Source: Enterovibrio gelatinilyticus
GTDB taxonomy: Bacteria; Pseudomonadota; Gammaproteobacteria; Enterobacterales; Vibrionaceae
Direction: 5' to 3'
Length of the DNA stretch: 64,000 nucleotides
Assembly: GCF_028683095.1 (NCBI RefSeq)
Contig: NZ_JAJUBC010000016.1
Span: 1 to 64,000 of the forward strand
Positions 54,101 to 64,000 of this stretch are shown in pieces. The translations under genes and the position numbers were made by a program. Every line of letters starts with the position of its first letter. Position 1 is the stretch's first letter. The notes below the pieces were generated by a model that had not been told where the DNA came from, made no database searches, and saw only the letters and a list, made by a program, of their open reading frames with translations.

Positions 54101-56377
54101 ATGTCTGAGCAATTTGCTAAAGCATGGGAAGGTTTCGCTGAAGGCGAATGGCAGAACGAAGTTAACGTTCGTGACTTCATCCAGAAGAACTACACCCCTT
54201 ATGAGGGCGATGAATCATTCCTTGTGACCGAAGGTACCGAAGCGACTAACAAGCTTTGGGAAAAAGTCATGGAAGGCATCAAGCTTGAGAACTCAACTCA
54301 CGCCCCTGTAGACTTCGATACTTCTGTTATCTCTACCATTACTGCTCACGACGCAGGTTACATCATCCAAGATCTTGAAAAGATCGTGGGTCTGCAAACT
54401 GAAGCGCCACTGAAGCGTGCACTTATCCCTAACGGTGGTGTGCGTATGATCGAAGGTTCTTGCAAAGCGTATGATCGCGAGCTAGACCCAATGGTTTCTA
54501 AGATTTACTCAGAATACCGTAAGACTCACAACCAAGGCGTTTTCGATATCTATACGCCAGATATCATGAACTGCCGTAAGTCTGGTGTTTTGACTGGTCT
54601 TCCTGATGCATACGGCCGTGGCCGCATCATCGGTGACTACCGTCGCGTTGCACTTTACGGTGTAGATTTCCTTCTAAAGGACAAAGCTAAGCAATTCCAT
54701 TCGCTACAAGCGAAACTGGAAGCTGGCGACGATCTACAACTGACCATGCAACAGCGTGAAGAGATCCAAGAGCAATACCGTGCGCTGATCCAAATCAAAG
54801 AGATGGCTCAGAAATACGGTGCAGACATTTCTGGTCCTGCAACGACAGCTCAAGAAGCAGTTCAATGGTTGTACTTCGGCTACCTAGCTGCAGTTAAATC
54901 TCAGAACGGTGCTGCAATGTCTCTGGGTCGTACTTCTACGTTCCTAGACGTGTACATCGAGCGTGACATTGCTGAAGGCAAGATCACTGAAGTTGAAGCA
55001 CAGGAAATGATCGACCACTTCGTGATGAAGCTGCGTATGGTTCGCTTCCTACGTACTCCTGAGTACGATGAGCTGTTCTCTGGTGACCCAATCTGGGCAA
55101 CAGAATCAATGGGTGGTATGGGTTGTGACGGTCGTACACTAGTAAGCCGTACTAACTTCCGCTTCCTGAACACGCTTTACACCATGGGTCCAAGCCCAGA
55201 GCCAAACATCACTGTGCTTTGGTCTGAGCAACTGCCTATTGGCTTCAAGAAGTTCTGTGCGAAAGTATCTATCGATACTTCTTCTATCCAGTACGAAAAT
55301 GATGACCTAATGCGTCCAGATTTCGACAACGATGACTACGCTATCGCTTGTTGTGTATCTCCGCAGGTTATCGGTAAGCACATGCAGTTCTTCGGCGCTC
55401 GTGCAAACCTTGCTAAAACACTGCTTTATGTAATCAACGGCGGTGTGGATGAGAAACTGAAACTTCAAGTGGGTCCTAAGCAAGCACCAATGACTGACGA
55501 AGTACTAGACTTCGACAAAGTTTGGGCTGGCCTAGACAACTTCATGGATTGGTTGGCAACTCAGTACGTGACCGCACTGAACGCTATCCACTACTCACAC
55601 GACAAGTACAGCTACGAAGCATCGCTAATGGCGCTGATGGATCGTGACGTTTACCGTACTATGGCTTGTGGTATCGCGGGTCTATCTGTAGCGGCTGACT
55701 CACTGTCTGCTATCAAGTACGCGAAAGTGAAACCAGTTCGTGACGAAGACGGCATCGCGATCGACTTCGAAATCGAAGGCGACTATCCGAAGTTTGGTAA
55801 CAACGACAACCGTGTAGATGACATCGCTTGTGAGATGGTTGAGAAGTTTATGAACAAGATTCGTAAACTGAAGACTTACCGTGACGCGGTTCCTACCCAG
55901 TCTATCCTGACTATCACGTCAAACGTGGTATACGGCAAGAAGACAGGTAACACCCCTGACGGTCGTCGTGCAGGTGCACCATTCGCACCAGGCGCAAACC
56001 CAATGCACGGTCGTGACGAGAAAGGTGCAGTAGCATCACTAACGTCTGTAGGTAAACTGCCATTTGCTCACGCAAAAGACGGTATCTCTTACACCTTCTC
56101 TATCGTGCCTAACGCACTTGGTAAAGATGGCGACACGCAGAAAGCGAACCTTGCTGGTCTTATGGACGGTTACTTCCACCACGAATCAGGCATCGAGGGT
56201 GGTCAACACCTGAACGTGAACGTTCTGAACCGTGAAACACTGGAAGATGCAGTTAAACACCCAGAGAACTACCCACAGCTGACTATCCGTGTATCGGGCT
56301 ACGCTGTGCGTTTCAACTCTCTGACTGCTGAACAGCAAAAAGACGTTATCGCACGTACATTCACTGAAACTCTATAA
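54101..56377 (+). CDS. pflB: Pyruvate formate-lyase
   Basis: This 758-residue glycyl-radical enzyme splits pyruvate plus CoA into acetyl-CoA and formate under anaerobic conditions. The active-site Cys pair is in AIACCVSPQ, and the glycyl radical site is RVSGYAVRF near the C-terminus. The length equals the usual 759. It is activated by PflA, encoded at 58073. The gene follows an RBS AAGGTAGG. Confidence 0.97.
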   Translation: MSEQFAKAWEGFAEGEWQNEVNVRDFIQKNYTPYEGDESFLVTEGTEATNKLWEKVMEGIKLENSTHAPVDFDTSVISTITAHDAGYIIQDLEKIVGLQTEAPLKRALIPNGGVRMIEGSCKAYDRELDPMVSKIYSEYRKTHNQGVFDIYTPDIMNCRKSGVLTGLPDAYGRGRIIGDYRRVALYGVDFLLKDKAKQFHSLQAKLEAGDDLQLTMQQREEIQEQYRALIQIKEMAQKYGADISGPATTAQEAVQWLYFGYLAAVKSQNGAAMSLGRTSTFLDVYIERDIAEGKITEVEAQEMIDHFVMKLRMVRFLRTPEYDELFSGDPIWATESMGGMGCDGRTLVSRTNFRFLNTLYTMGPSPEPNITVLWSEQLPIGFKKFCAKVSIDTSSIQYENDDLMRPDFDNDDYAIACCVSPQVIGKHMQFFGARANLAKTLLYVINGGVDEKLKLQVGPKQAPMTDEVLDFDKVWAGLDNFMDWLATQYVTALNAIHYSHDKYSYEASLMALMDRDVYRTMACGIAGLSVAADSLSAIKYAKVKPVRDEDGIAIDFEIEGDYPKFGNNDNRVDDIACEMVEKFMNKIRKLKTYRDAVPTQSILTITSNVVYGKKTGNTPDGRRAGAPFAPGANPMHGRDEKGAVASLTSVGKLPFAHAKDGISYTFSIVPNALGKDGDTQKANLAGLMDGYFHHESGIEGGQHLNVNVLNRETLEDAVKHPENYPQLTIRVSGYAVRFNSLTAEQQKDVIARTFTETL

Positions 56378-56398
56378 TCTGAGTCTTCTCTGAATAAT

Positions 56399-56428
56399 AA
56401 AAACACCTCCCATGTGGAGGTGTTTTTT
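56399..56428 (+). terminator. Intrinsic terminator after pflB
   Basis: AAAACACCTCCCATGTGGAGGTGTTTTTTT: strong ACACCTCC/GGAGGTGT stem with T tail. Confidence 0.9.
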
Positions 56429-56601
56429 TATGCCCGTTATTCGTAAGCTTCACCACAAGCCTCTTAGGCAGCACACCCATTCTCCTCTTCTGTTGCCGTA
56501 TACCGTTCTGTCGACGAATGCAAAAAAGCTGACCATACTATTGGAAACACTTACTCATCAAACAAATAGCGAAAGCGCATTCGCAACATTTGTGAGGAAA
56601 T

Positions 56602-57807
56602 ATGAAAATATTGCTTGTCGAAGATCATCCCTTTCAGCGGGACATGATGTCCGGACAATTGATGCAACTTTTATCCGGGACTGACGAGTTATTAACGGCA
56701 AAAAGCGGCAGCGATGCACTTGAGCAAACTTTGATCGAAAAGCCTGATTTGGTTTTTTGCGACTTACAGCTAACCGATATCGATGGCATAGAACTTCTCA
56801 CCAATATGGCTGAAAGAGGTTTCATGGGCTGTATTGTTATTACCAGTGCTGCCTCACCAAAAGTGCTCGAAACTGTGCAAAATATGTGTGAGAACCTTCA
56901 CCTAAACGTGCTGGGTGTTCTTCCCAAGCCCGCTTCTATTCCTTTGTTAAAGCACTACATCGAAGTCGCCAACAATCATGACGTGCAATTCCCTCAAGAT
57001 CTTGTGCCTTTGCGGGAAGATGAAGTGCTCGAAGCTTGGAAGTCAGGGCAATTCGAAACCTGGTTTCAGCCTATTGTTCGCCTTGAAGACGGTGAGTGGA
57101 TTGCCTGCGAGGCTCTCCAACGCTTGCGCCATCCAACACGTCATATCATCTTACCTCGTCAATTTCTTCCACAACTCTCTACGTTGGGGCTTGAGTCAGA
57201 GCTAACGATGACGGTAATAGAAGCCGTTATTGAGCATCAAGAGACGTTGCAAGGCCGTCCTGTTGGTATCAATATCTCGATGAATAACCTCATCGAACTT
57301 AAATTCGTCGACAACATCATCTCGATGGCTGAAGACCACCCCAAGCTTTGCGAACACATCTACTTCGAATTGATGGAACCGGAGCATTTTAGCCATATCA
57401 GCCAAGTACAAGAAGCCGCCTCTCGATTGCTGTTGAATGGATTTCGTATCGCCATCGACGATTTTGGAACGGGACACAGTTCACTGCAAGAAGTGGAGTT
57501 TTTACCGATAGATTCCCTCAAAGTAGGGTTATCTTTGGTGCTCCCTATGTTGAGTAGCCGCACGTCAAGCGCTCTTGTTGAAGCCAGTATTCTGATTGCT
57601 AGACGTATCGGCATCGCCTCCGTCGCTGAAGGCATTGAGTGCATCGAAACATGGCATGGACTGCGCGACATGGGATGCGATTACGGACAAGGCTTTTTCA
57701 TCGCCAAAGCCATGCCTGCTCATGACTTAAGCAATTGGTATCCTTTGTGGATGCAATTGAAGAATCATCGTTCACTCTGCCCCTCTCATGTCATTAGCAC
57801 GATATAA
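56602..57807 (+). CDS. Response regulator with EAL phosphodiesterase domain
   Basis: This 401-residue protein joins an N-terminal receiver domain (VEDH acids, phospho-acceptor D in FCDLQLTD, K in LPKPA) to a C-terminal EAL domain. The EAL motifs are EALQR, NISMNNL, FELME, IDDFGTGHSSL, AEGIE and GQGFF, so c-di-GMP hydrolysis is likely. One change is LKVGLSL where KIDRSF is usual: the Lys stays but the Asp is Gly. No kinase is next to it. It stands between pflB and pflA, after a strong terminator, and is transcribed independently. Confidence 0.88.
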   Translation: MKILLVEDHPFQRDMMSGQLMQLLSGTDELLTAKSGSDALEQTLIEKPDLVFCDLQLTDIDGIELLTNMAERGFMGCIVITSAASPKVLETVQNMCENLHLNVLGVLPKPASIPLLKHYIEVANNHDVQFPQDLVPLREDEVLEAWKSGQFETWFQPIVRLEDGEWIACEALQRLRHPTRHIILPRQFLPQLSTLGLESELTMTVIEAVIEHQETLQGRPVGINISMNNLIELKFVDNIISMAEDHPKLCEHIYFELMEPEHFSHISQVQEAASRLLLNGFRIAIDDFGTGHSSLQEVEFLPIDSLKVGLSLVLPMLSSRTSSALVEASILIARRIGIASVAEGIECIETWHGLRDMGCDYGQGFFIAKAMPAHDLSNWYPLWMQLKNHRSLCPSHVISTI

Positions 57808-58072
57808 ATACATCGCTCCAATCCAAATACTCAGATAGAAGCTGACCATGACGGAAATGTCTTTCATTTCCGTCAAACTGTGAAGCACCCCTATCGTGTG
57901 ACCACTGTTTCCCCCTCTGGCTTTTAGCTCGTGTGCAAAAACATGATCGATTGCGGCACCCGCGAAAAGCCCAACGAAAGCATGCCTGTCAAACTCGCTG
58001 AATCCCTGTATCTGAGCGGGCTTTCGGTATAATATAACTCCTTACTTTTTACAGTAGTTTTTGGAGAATCTC
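57808..58072. promoter_or_regulatory. Upstream region of pflA
   Basis: 265 bp between the EAL gene and pflA, with an AT-rich stretch near 58030 (GGTATAATATAACTCC) that contains a good -10 box TATAAT about 40 bp upstream of the pflA start. No gene was seen. Confidence 0.5.
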
Positions 58073-58813
58073 ATGTCGGTGATTGGCCGTATTCACTCTT
58101 TTGAGTCTTGTGGCACCGTGGATGGCCCTGGCATTCGCTTTATCGTATTTTTGCAAGGCTGTCTCATGCGCTGCAAATATTGCCACAACCGTGATACGTG
58201 GGATTTAGATGATGGCCGTGAAGTCTCGGTCGATGAAATCATGAAAGAAGTCGTCACCTACCGTCATTTCATCAATGCATCAGGCGGCGGTGTCACTGCA
58301 TCAGGTGGCGAAGCCATGCTTCAGCCTGAATTTGTGCGTGAATTTTTCCGCGCTGCGCACGCCGAAGGTATTCACACTTGTCTTGATACCAACGGCTACA
58401 TCCGTAAGCACACTGACGTGATTGATGAAGTGTTGGATGCAACGGATCTCGTTATGCTCGATCTGAAACAAATCAACGACGAAATCCACCAAAACCTTGT
58501 TGGCGTGCCAAACAAACGCGTGTTGGATTTTGCACGCTACCTGCATCAGCGTGGCCAAAAGACTTGGATTCGTTACGTGGTTGTACCGGGTTACACCGAT
58601 GATGAAGACTCAGCACATCGCCTTGGTGAATTCATCAAAGACATGGACAACATCGAAAAAATTGAAATGTTGCCATACCACCAGCTAGGTGCGCACAAGT
58701 GGGAAGCCTTGGGTTATGAATACGAACTCAAAGACGCAACACCACCGAAGAAAGAAACCATGGAAAACCTGAAGAACATTCTCGAAGGCTATGGCCACAA
58801 GGTCATGTACTAA
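58073..58813 (+). CDS. pflA: Pyruvate formate-lyase activating enzyme
   Basis: The start is placed at ATG 58073, after GGAGAATCTC, giving 246 residues as in E. coli. It is a radical SAM enzyme that creates the glycyl radical on PflB. The CxxxCxxC motif is [12 protein letters not shown], and the SAM-binding GGG stretch [14 protein letters not shown] follows. It is separated from pflB by the response regulator gene. A terminator follows at 58836. Confidence 0.95.
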   Translation: MSVIGRIHSFESCGTVDGPGIRFIVFLQGCLMRCKYCHNRDTWDLDDGREVSVDEIMKEVVTYRHFINASGGGVTASGGEAMLQPEFVREFFRAAHAEGIHTCLDTNGYIRKHTDVIDEVLDATDLVMLDLKQINDEIHQNLVGVPNKRVLDFARYLHQRGQKTWIRYVVVPGYTDDEDSAHRLGEFIKDMDNIEKIEMLPYHQLGAHKWEALGYEYELKDATPPKKETMENLKNILEGYGHKVMY

Positions 58814-58832
58814 ACCAAGTGTTCACAGATTC

Positions 58833-58862
58833 TATAAACGGCCTACGGGCCGTTTTTTAGTT
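58833..58862 (+). terminator. Intrinsic terminator after pflA
   Basis: AAACGGCCTACGGGCCGTTTTTTAG: ACGGCC/GGCCGT stem with T tail. Confidence 0.85.
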
Positions 58863-58892
58863 TCGCGGCTATCAACTTATCGAGTAGCGTTG

Positions 58893-59540
58893 CTATCGTT
58901 CAGGTGACAAATACTCCCTGTCATAGAAGGTTCGCAACCAATGTGGCCTGTATACTGCCAGCAAGGTCACCGCAAAACCATTTAGCAATCCTTCGGGAAA
59001 CCACATCAGCAAGGATAACATCAAGTAATTGTCCACGATGGTTCCCCAAGGGTGCAGCCCCGACAGCCAATAGCCCGCAGACACCACACAAAGATGCAGC
59101 ACGACCGTGAACGCGGCATTAAGAAAGCCCGCGACAAAGATATAAATAAACAGGTGATGTGTGAGGTATCGGTAAGAAAGCCAAAAAATACCGTAACTCA
59201 CAAACGCGGGGATCACGGCGGTGGTGATCGCATATAAACCCACGTCCTCCCAAGGCAACAAACCAAACCCGACCATGAGTGACAGCGGCAATACGCTTAT
59301 CCACACCGCGATGCGAGGGCCATGGCTCAAGGTCAGCACTGTCATGCCAAGGAAATGAATATCGAGCCCTTCACTGATCCCTGCTTTGAGCGCCCACAAA
59401 CAAAACAGCACCATGGCACTGGCAAACACCAAATGTTGATAGCCTTTGTCTTGTCGCATTTTATGCCATGCTAGCGGTGTCCAGCATAGCCAAAGTGCTA
59501 GCACTAAACCTGTCCAACCCAGCACTTGCCAGTAAACCAT
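58893..59540 (-). CDS. CbiM-like energy-coupling membrane protein
   Basis: The start is placed at ATG 59540, after GGAGTTTTG. The 215-residue protein has about six membrane helices and the GLDIHFLGMTVLTLSHG segment that resembles the CbiM family of ECF transporter components, which bind cobalt or nickel. No CbiN, CbiQ or CbiO partner is near. It may be an orphan or a related membrane protein with another role. Confidence 0.65.
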   Translation of the reverse strand: MVYWQVLGWTGLVLALWLCWTPLAWHKMRQDKGYQHLVFASAMVLFCLWALKAGISEGLDIHFLGMTVLTLSHGPRIAVWISVLPLSLMVGFGLLPWEDVGLYAITTAVIPAFVSYGIFWLSYRYLTHHLFIYIFVAGFLNAAFTVVLHLCVVSAGYWLSGLHPWGTIVDNYLMLSLLMWFPEGLLNGFAVTLLAVYRPHWLRTFYDREYLSPER

Positions 59541-59754
59541 CAAAACTCCATCACTCTAGCTTGTTGCCACCACTGCCAACCCAGTAAGTCTCTTTTTTTC
59601 AAGTTAAAAAACCGTAACTAACCTGTAGTCAGATCAAAAAAATTGAGGGTACTAACTGATACTCTGTGGCACATGAATTACCAAACTCTCTCACTTAAAA
59701 TCACAACTAAGGGACTGTTTGGGAAAAGAATTTTTAACTTTTGAGGCCACTATT

Positions 59755-60261
59755 ATGGAAATGACTCACGCTCAGCGTCTTATCCTATCTAATCAATACT
59801 CTTTGATGTCACAGCTTGACCCACAAAACGCCGACAAATACGGTCGTCTACAAACCATTGTAGAACGTGGTTACGCACTGCAAATGCGCGAATTGGATAA
59901 AGATTTCGGCGATATGCCAGAAGAGCTTTGCCGTCTGGTCATTGATGTGATGGAAATGCACCATGCACTGCAAGAATCTTTCCGCATGCTAGAGACTGGC
60001 ACGCGCTGTGAGTGTGATGTCGATGAACGTCGCCTTCAGTTCTGGGGCTTTGATGCAGCAACCGAAGCGCATTTGGTCAACTATGTTCGTTTCCTGACTG
60101 ATGTTGAAGGTCTTTACCCTCAGTTCGACAAAGGGTCACACCACTTTAACAGCCAAATGCCGATGCTTGAGAAGTATCAGCGTATGCTGAAGGTATGGCG
60201 TAACTGTCCACGTCAATACCATTTATGTGGTAACGAACTGTGCCAGATCGTAGCCGCATAA
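59755..60261 (+). CDS. yfbU: YfbU family protein
   Basis: The start is placed at ATG 59755, the family's usual N-terminus [18 protein letters not shown]; the longer frame at 59719 is unlikely. The 168-residue soluble protein has helical segments ([26 protein letters not shown]) and several cysteines in the middle and end. The family is found in enterobacteria and vibrios; its function is not well known. Confidence 0.85.
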   Translation: MEMTHAQRLILSNQYSLMSQLDPQNADKYGRLQTIVERGYALQMRELDKDFGDMPEELCRLVIDVMEMHHALQESFRMLETGTRCECDVDERRLQFWGFDAATEAHLVNYVRFLTDVEGLYPQFDKGSHHFNSQMPMLEKYQRMLKVWRNCPRQYHLCGNELCQIVAA

Positions 60262-60272
60262 GTTATCGAAAT

Positions 60273-60310
60273 CAGCTTGAAGCCGCTCCTGTTGAGCGGC
60301 TTTTTTGTGC
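60273..60310 (+). terminator. Intrinsic terminator after yfbU
   Basis: AGCCGCTC-CTGTT-GAGCGGCTTTTTTG: GCCGCTC/GAGCGGC stem with T tail. Confidence 0.9.
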
Positions 60311-60614
60311 CCGATATGCACCGCGATTTTTCTCGGTTTCGTCGTTAATCTTGCGCCAACCCGCACCGGATTTGCCTACCCATGCCTCCTCGCGCCTTCA
60401 TGAGAAAATTTGTTCGTTAACGACAAATTAATTTATTTGCACCACAACTAAAACGGTTGTCTAATCGCCACGCACCCGTTCTGGTTTAGATGATACCAAA
60501 GAGGTGTATCCAGGCGTCGAACAGCAATCACCAATCTCATCATTGCTGACGAAATATGCCTTGTTCTCTGTCATACCGTACCTGTTTGTCGTACGGCCTT
60601 TTATAGGAATGGCA
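60311..60614. promoter_or_regulatory. speA promoter region
   Basis: About 300 bp between the yfbU terminator and the small arginine-rich ORF. No structural gene was seen, but AT-rich boxes near 60415-60460 (GACAAATTAATTTATTTGC) could be a promoter. The speA mRNA therefore probably has a 5' leader of several hundred bases. Confidence 0.4.
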
Positions 60615-60806
60615 ATGAAATCTTTCGCAAAATCGCTTGATCAGGTCAATAACCTGGCCCCCGTTTGCGACGCCACAGCGACACTTCACCCGCACAACTG
60701 TTCCCAGCCCCTGTCAGCGCCTTCGCGCAGGAAACGGGCATCGTTAAAGCGAACACGAAGCGCGGATGCCGTCCTTCTTGATCTTTCGCTACAGATGCCT
60801 GAATAA
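60615..60806 (+). CDS. Arginine-rich small ORF in the speA leader
   Basis: ATG 60615 follows AGGA at a 6-base distance. The 63-residue product reads MKSFAKSLDQVNNL in the front and APSRRKRASLKRTRSADAV near the end, with five Arg in 12 residues, partly on rare codons (AGG, CGG, CGA, CGA). It ends 114 bp before speA, which encodes arginine decarboxylase. This resembles leader peptides that sense the amino acid of their operon. Conservation has not been tested, and it could be chance. Confidence 0.4.
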   Translation: MKSFAKSLDQVNNLAPVCDATATLHPHNCSQPLSAPSRRKRASLKRTRSADAVLLDLSLQMPE

Positions 60807-60920
60807 GGTCTGCCTGCGTTAACCGCATCTGATAAATTTCTTTGGTACAAGTAAGCGTGATAGCACCACTTATTGGCTATCCGCATTCTTCTTGTGCCCG
60901 ATCACCGCTGAGGAATAAAC

Positions 60921-62843
60921 ATGAGTGATTGGTCTATTAATGACGCCCGCGATGTCTACAACACACCGTACTGGGGTCAGGGATACTTTGACATTAATCC
61001 GCAAGGGGAAGTGATTGTTCGTCCTGACGTAAAACGTCCGGAGAACACTGTCGCGCTATCTACTCTGGCAGACGAACTGATTGCCAAAGGCGCTTCGCTG
61101 CCTGTTTTGGTTCGCTTTCCTGAGATCCTGCATCATCGCGTCGATAGCCTATGCGCCAACTTCAACGATGCGATCGCCGACTACGGCTACCTAGGTGAAT
61201 ACCTGCTGGTTTACCCGATCAAAGTGAACCAACAAGAAGCAGTTGTTAGCGAAATATTGAAAAGCCAATATGCCCGCCAACAGCGTCAGCTTGGGCTAGA
61301 AGCCGGCAGTAAACCTGAACTATTGGCGGTATTAGCCATGGCGCGTCAAGCAAGCTCAGTGATCGTCTGTAACGGCTACAAAGACCGTGAATACATCCGA
61401 CTTGCCTTGATCGGCGAAAAGCTAGGTCATGAAGTTTATATCGTCCTTGAGAAGCTCTCTGAGCTAGATGTCGTGCTAGAAGAAGCCAAAGCATTGGGCG
61501 TGACACCACGTCTTGGCCTTCGCGCACGTCTCGCCTCTCAAGGCAAAGGCAAATGGCAAGCCAGTGGTGGCGAAAAATCCAAGTTTGGTCTTTCAGCATC
61601 ACAAGTGCTGACCGTGATGGACAAACTGCGCCAGCACGACATGCTAGACACACTGCAACTGCTGCACTTCCACCTTGGTTCACAAATCGCCAATATCCGC
61701 GATGTACGCTCTGGTGTGGGCGAAGCCGCACGTGTTTATGCTGAACTCCACAAACTCGGCGCTGGTATCACCACCGTCGATGTGGGCGGTGGTTTGGCAA
61801 TAGATTACGAAGGCACACGCAGCCAAAGCAGCTGTTCGATGAACTACAGCCTGCGTGAGTATGCCAATAACGTGGTGTATACCATTGGTGATGTCTGTAA
61901 AGAGTACGACATTACTATGCCGCGCATTATTTCTGAATCAGGCCGTAACCTAACGGCGCACCATGCTGTTCTCGTAACCGATGTGGTCGGCGTTGAGCGT
62001 TACCAACGTGAAGAAGTGTTTGCGCCAGAAGAGAATGCTCCGCAAATTCTTCACAACATGTGGCATTCATTTAAAGATCTTAGCCAGTCAGGCGATCAAC
62101 GCTCATTGGTTGAGATTTACCATGACAACCAAAGTGACCTGTCCGAAGTACACATGCAGTTCGCCATGGGCATGGTTAACTTTGCAGAACGTGCTTGGGC
62201 AGAGCAAATTAGCCTGCGTATTTGTTACGAGCTCTCGTGCAAAATGTCGCCGAAGAACCGCGCACATCGCCCAGTGATGGACGAATTGAACGAACGCTTG
62301 GCAGACAAGTTCTTTGTGAACTTTTCGCTGTTCCAATCATTGCCTGACGCTTGGGGGATCGATCAAGTCTTCCCTATCTTGCCGCTCAGTAACCTTGATA
62401 AAGCACCAGAGCGCCGTGCAGTCATGCTCGATATCACCTGTGACTCTGATGGTGCCGTTGATCAGTACGTGGAAGGCCAAGGCATCGAAAGTACCCTTGC
62501 TGTTCCAGCATGGAGTGACGAAGAACCTTACCGCATGGGCTTCTTCCTTGTGGGTGCGTACCAAGAGATCCTTGGCGACATGCACAACCTGTTTGGCGAT
62601 ACCGACACCGCGGTGGTGCGCAGCTGCGCTGAGGGTGGTTTCAATATTGAATCTATCGATCGCGGTGACAGTGTCGACGACGTGTTGCGTTATGTTCACC
62701 TTGATCCGGCACAGTTCATGGTGCAATACCAAGAAATGGTCAAAGAGTATTTGCCAGAACAAGAACACGAAGCGATTCTTGCAGAAATGGCAGAAGGCCT
62801 AAAAGGCTACACTTACCTCGAAGACATTCGTTCACACCGTTAA
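60921..62843 (+). CDS. speA: Biosynthetic arginine decarboxylase
   Basis: This 640-residue fold-type III PLP enzyme turns arginine into agmatine, the first step to putrescine. The PLP lysine is in YPIKVNQQ, the GGG of the phosphate site in [13 protein letters not shown], and the substrate Cys segment in [13 protein letters not shown]. The RBS GAGGAATAAAC precedes the ATG. Length agrees with E. coli SpeA. SpeB follows 51 bp later in the same operon. Confidence 0.96.
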   Translation: MSDWSINDARDVYNTPYWGQGYFDINPQGEVIVRPDVKRPENTVALSTLADELIAKGASLPVLVRFPEILHHRVDSLCANFNDAIADYGYLGEYLLVYPIKVNQQEAVVSEILKSQYARQQRQLGLEAGSKPELLAVLAMARQASSVIVCNGYKDREYIRLALIGEKLGHEVYIVLEKLSELDVVLEEAKALGVTPRLGLRARLASQGKGKWQASGGEKSKFGLSASQVLTVMDKLRQHDMLDTLQLLHFHLGSQIANIRDVRSGVGEAARVYAELHKLGAGITTVDVGGGLAIDYEGTRSQSSCSMNYSLREYANNVVYTIGDVCKEYDITMPRIISESGRNLTAHHAVLVTDVVGVERYQREEVFAPEENAPQILHNMWHSFKDLSQSGDQRSLVEIYHDNQSDLSEVHMQFAMGMVNFAERAWAEQISLRICYELSCKMSPKNRAHRPVMDELNERLADKFFVNFSLFQSLPDAWGIDQVFPILPLSNLDKAPERRAVMLDITCDSDGAVDQYVEGQGIESTLAVPAWSDEEPYRMGFFLVGAYQEILGDMHNLFGDTDTAVVRSCAEGGFNIESIDRGDSVDDVLRYVHLDPAQFMVQYQEMVKEYLPEQEHEAILAEMAEGLKGYTYLEDIRSHR

Positions 62844-62894
62844 TTTTTGATTGCCCGCTTATGGCGGGCAATCTTATTTCATAGGGATTTTCAC

Positions 62895-63818
62895 ATGGCA
62901 ACAATGGCCAACTACCCAGACTATTCGCTGTATTCCAATGCGTTCGGTTTCCTTCGTCAGCCTTTGGTTTTTCAACCACAAGGTTGTGACGCTGACGTGA
63001 TTATCACAGGTGTGCCGTTTGACATGGCAACCACCGGACGTTCAGGCAGCCGCATGGGCCCAGGCGCTATCCGCCAAGCTTCTATCAATCTGGCTTGGGA
63101 AGGTAAACGCTGGCCGTGGGAGTTTTCTCTCACCAAAGAAATCAAAATGGCTGACTGTGGCGATTTGGTGTTTGATTGTGGCGACGCCGCGCAAATGTGT
63201 GAGCGCCTAGAAGCGCACGCCACCAGCTTGCTGGCTGAAGGCAAAACACTACTGACTTTTGGTGGCGATCACTTTGTTACCCTGCCGCTGCTACGTGCTC
63301 ACGCCAAACAGTTCGGTGAAATGGCGCTGGTACACTTTGACGCGCACACAGACACCTACGACATGGGTAGCCAATACGACCACGGCACCATGTTCTATCA
63401 CGCGCCAAACGAAGGTTTGATTGACCCACAAAGCTCAATCCAAATCGGCATTCGCACCGAGCACAGCCACAAACTTGGCTACCAAGTGGTAGACGCGGCA
63501 ACAGCGAATGATTGGACTGCGGATCAAATCATCGAAGCGATCAAAACACGTGTCGGCGATCGTCCGGTTTACCTCACGTTTGATATCGACTGTCTTGACC
63601 CTGCTTACGCACCGGGCACAGGCACACCAGTGTGCGGCGGTTTGAGCACAGACAAGATCCTAAAGGTTATTCGTGGGCTTCAGGGCATTAACCTGATTGG
63701 CATGGATGTAGTAGAAGTCGCGCCAGCGTATGACCACGCAGAGCTAACGTCTCTAGCTGCTGCGACGATTGCGACCGACCTGCTTCATGTGTGGGCGGCG
63801 AATCGTAAGGCGAAGTAA
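62895..63818 (+). CDS. speB: Agmatinase
   Basis: The start is placed at ATG 62895, after TAGGGATTTTCAC; the 307 residues match the usual length. This manganese enzyme splits agmatine to putrescine and urea. Metal ligands are in [16 protein letters not shown] and [16 protein letters not shown]. It completes the two-step arginine-to-putrescine pathway with SpeA. A terminator follows at 63836. Confidence 0.96.
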   Translation: MATMANYPDYSLYSNAFGFLRQPLVFQPQGCDADVIITGVPFDMATTGRSGSRMGPGAIRQASINLAWEGKRWPWEFSLTKEIKMADCGDLVFDCGDAAQMCERLEAHATSLLAEGKTLLTFGGDHFVTLPLLRAHAKQFGEMALVHFDAHTDTYDMGSQYDHGTMFYHAPNEGLIDPQSSIQIGIRTEHSHKLGYQVVDAATANDWTADQIIEAIKTRVGDRPVYLTFDIDCLDPAYAPGTGTPVCGGLSTDKILKVIRGLQGINLIGMDVVEVAPAYDHAELTSLAAATIATDLLHVWAANRKAK

Positions 63819-63835
63819 CCATAACTCGCTAACGA

Positions 63836-63866
63836 AAAACACCCGCTTAGGCGGGTGTTTTTGTAT
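63836..63866 (+). terminator. Intrinsic terminator after speB
   Basis: AAAACACCCGCTTAGGCGGGTGTTTTTG: ACACCCGC/GCGGGTGT stem with T tail. Beyond it, 63870-64000, nothing was recognised. Confidence 0.9.
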
Positions 63867-64000
63867 GTGCTCGTGGGTTGAAAGCTGTTTATTCGCTCAA
63901 GATCGTTTATGCCCCATTCGGTGTTGCCAACGTTAAAACACATCAGCCTCACCCCGAGTGGTTTCGATAGATTTTCTAATGATAAACAATAGGTTGGTAG

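Noticed and set aside
56412-56684. 90-codon frame overlapping the start of the response regulator gene
   Set aside because: It overlaps the better-supported RR-EAL gene out of frame and begins inside the pflB terminator.
60311-60920. Riboswitch in the speA leader
   Set aside because: No motif of a known riboswitch class was recognised; only the small ORF and ordinary hairpin potential are seen.

Overview
The window looks like chromosomal DNA of a gammaproteobacterium of the Vibrionaceae. Supporting this are the gene order ffs - alkyltransferase-like gene - ybaY-like - tesB - mdlB/mdlA - decR, the pflB/pflA, speA/speB, queC and ycaO genes, three tandem tRNA-Tyr genes, and porin and RND families typical of vibrios. 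The genus cannot be fixed from the sequence alone.

Region 1-3684 is a scarred mobile region. It holds two copies of a shared-boundary repeat (137-751, and an internally deleted 2338-2621), a transposase C-terminal remnant, an IS21-family left-end remnant, and a few small lipoprotein or membrane genes, some truncated.

Region 3685-21756 is a complete 18,072-bp Tn7-like CRISPR-associated transposon (CAST, type I-F3, probably I-F3b). It is bounded by TGTT-starting ends with TnsB-type repeats and by a 5-bp target-site duplication CGAAA. It lies 13 bp beyond the 3' end of the SRP RNA gene ffs (21770-21883). On the minus strand it carries tnsA-tnsB-tnsC, an Xre regulator with three matching CTAAG-N5-CTTAG operators, a retron (phosphoribosyltransferase, winged-helix protein, msr-msd RNA, reverse transcriptase), tniQ-cas8/5-cas7-cas6, and a CRISPR array. 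The array ends in diverged repeats, and the spacer between them (9136-9167) matches ffs at 23 of 32 positions. Five of the nine mismatches fall at positions 6, 12, 18, 24 and 30, the bases expected to flip out, and the protospacer ends exactly 49 bp from the transposon end. Directly after the array lies a second, diverged 114-nt SRP RNA gene with compensatory stem changes, carried inside the transposon. The left part holds cargo: a two-gene CBASS system (CD-NTase plus Cap15-like membrane effector), a small repeat protein, a zinc-phospholipase-C-like protein, a lipoprotein and a CoiA-like protein.

Region 21770-64000 is ordinary chromosome: ffs, ATL, DUF1223, YbaY-like lipoprotein, TesB, porin, MdlB/MdlA, DecR with a cysteine-synthase-like enzyme, GNAT, QueC, MsrA-like protein, an RND pump with adaptor, three tRNA-Tyr, glutathionyl-hydroquinone reductase, exonuclease III, a His/Arg-type amino-acid ABC transporter, a peptide-type binding protein, a TPR protein, YcaO, a DUF3360 membrane protein, PflB, a response-regulator/EAL protein, PflA, a CbiM-like membrane protein, YfbU, and SpeA/SpeB with a long leader containing an arginine-rich small ORF.

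Working together: TnsABC, TniQ and Cascade use the private ffs guide for chromosomal homing and ordinary spacers for mobile targets. Xre probably restrains tniQ-cas and its own gene. The CBASS and retron modules probably repay the host with phage defence.
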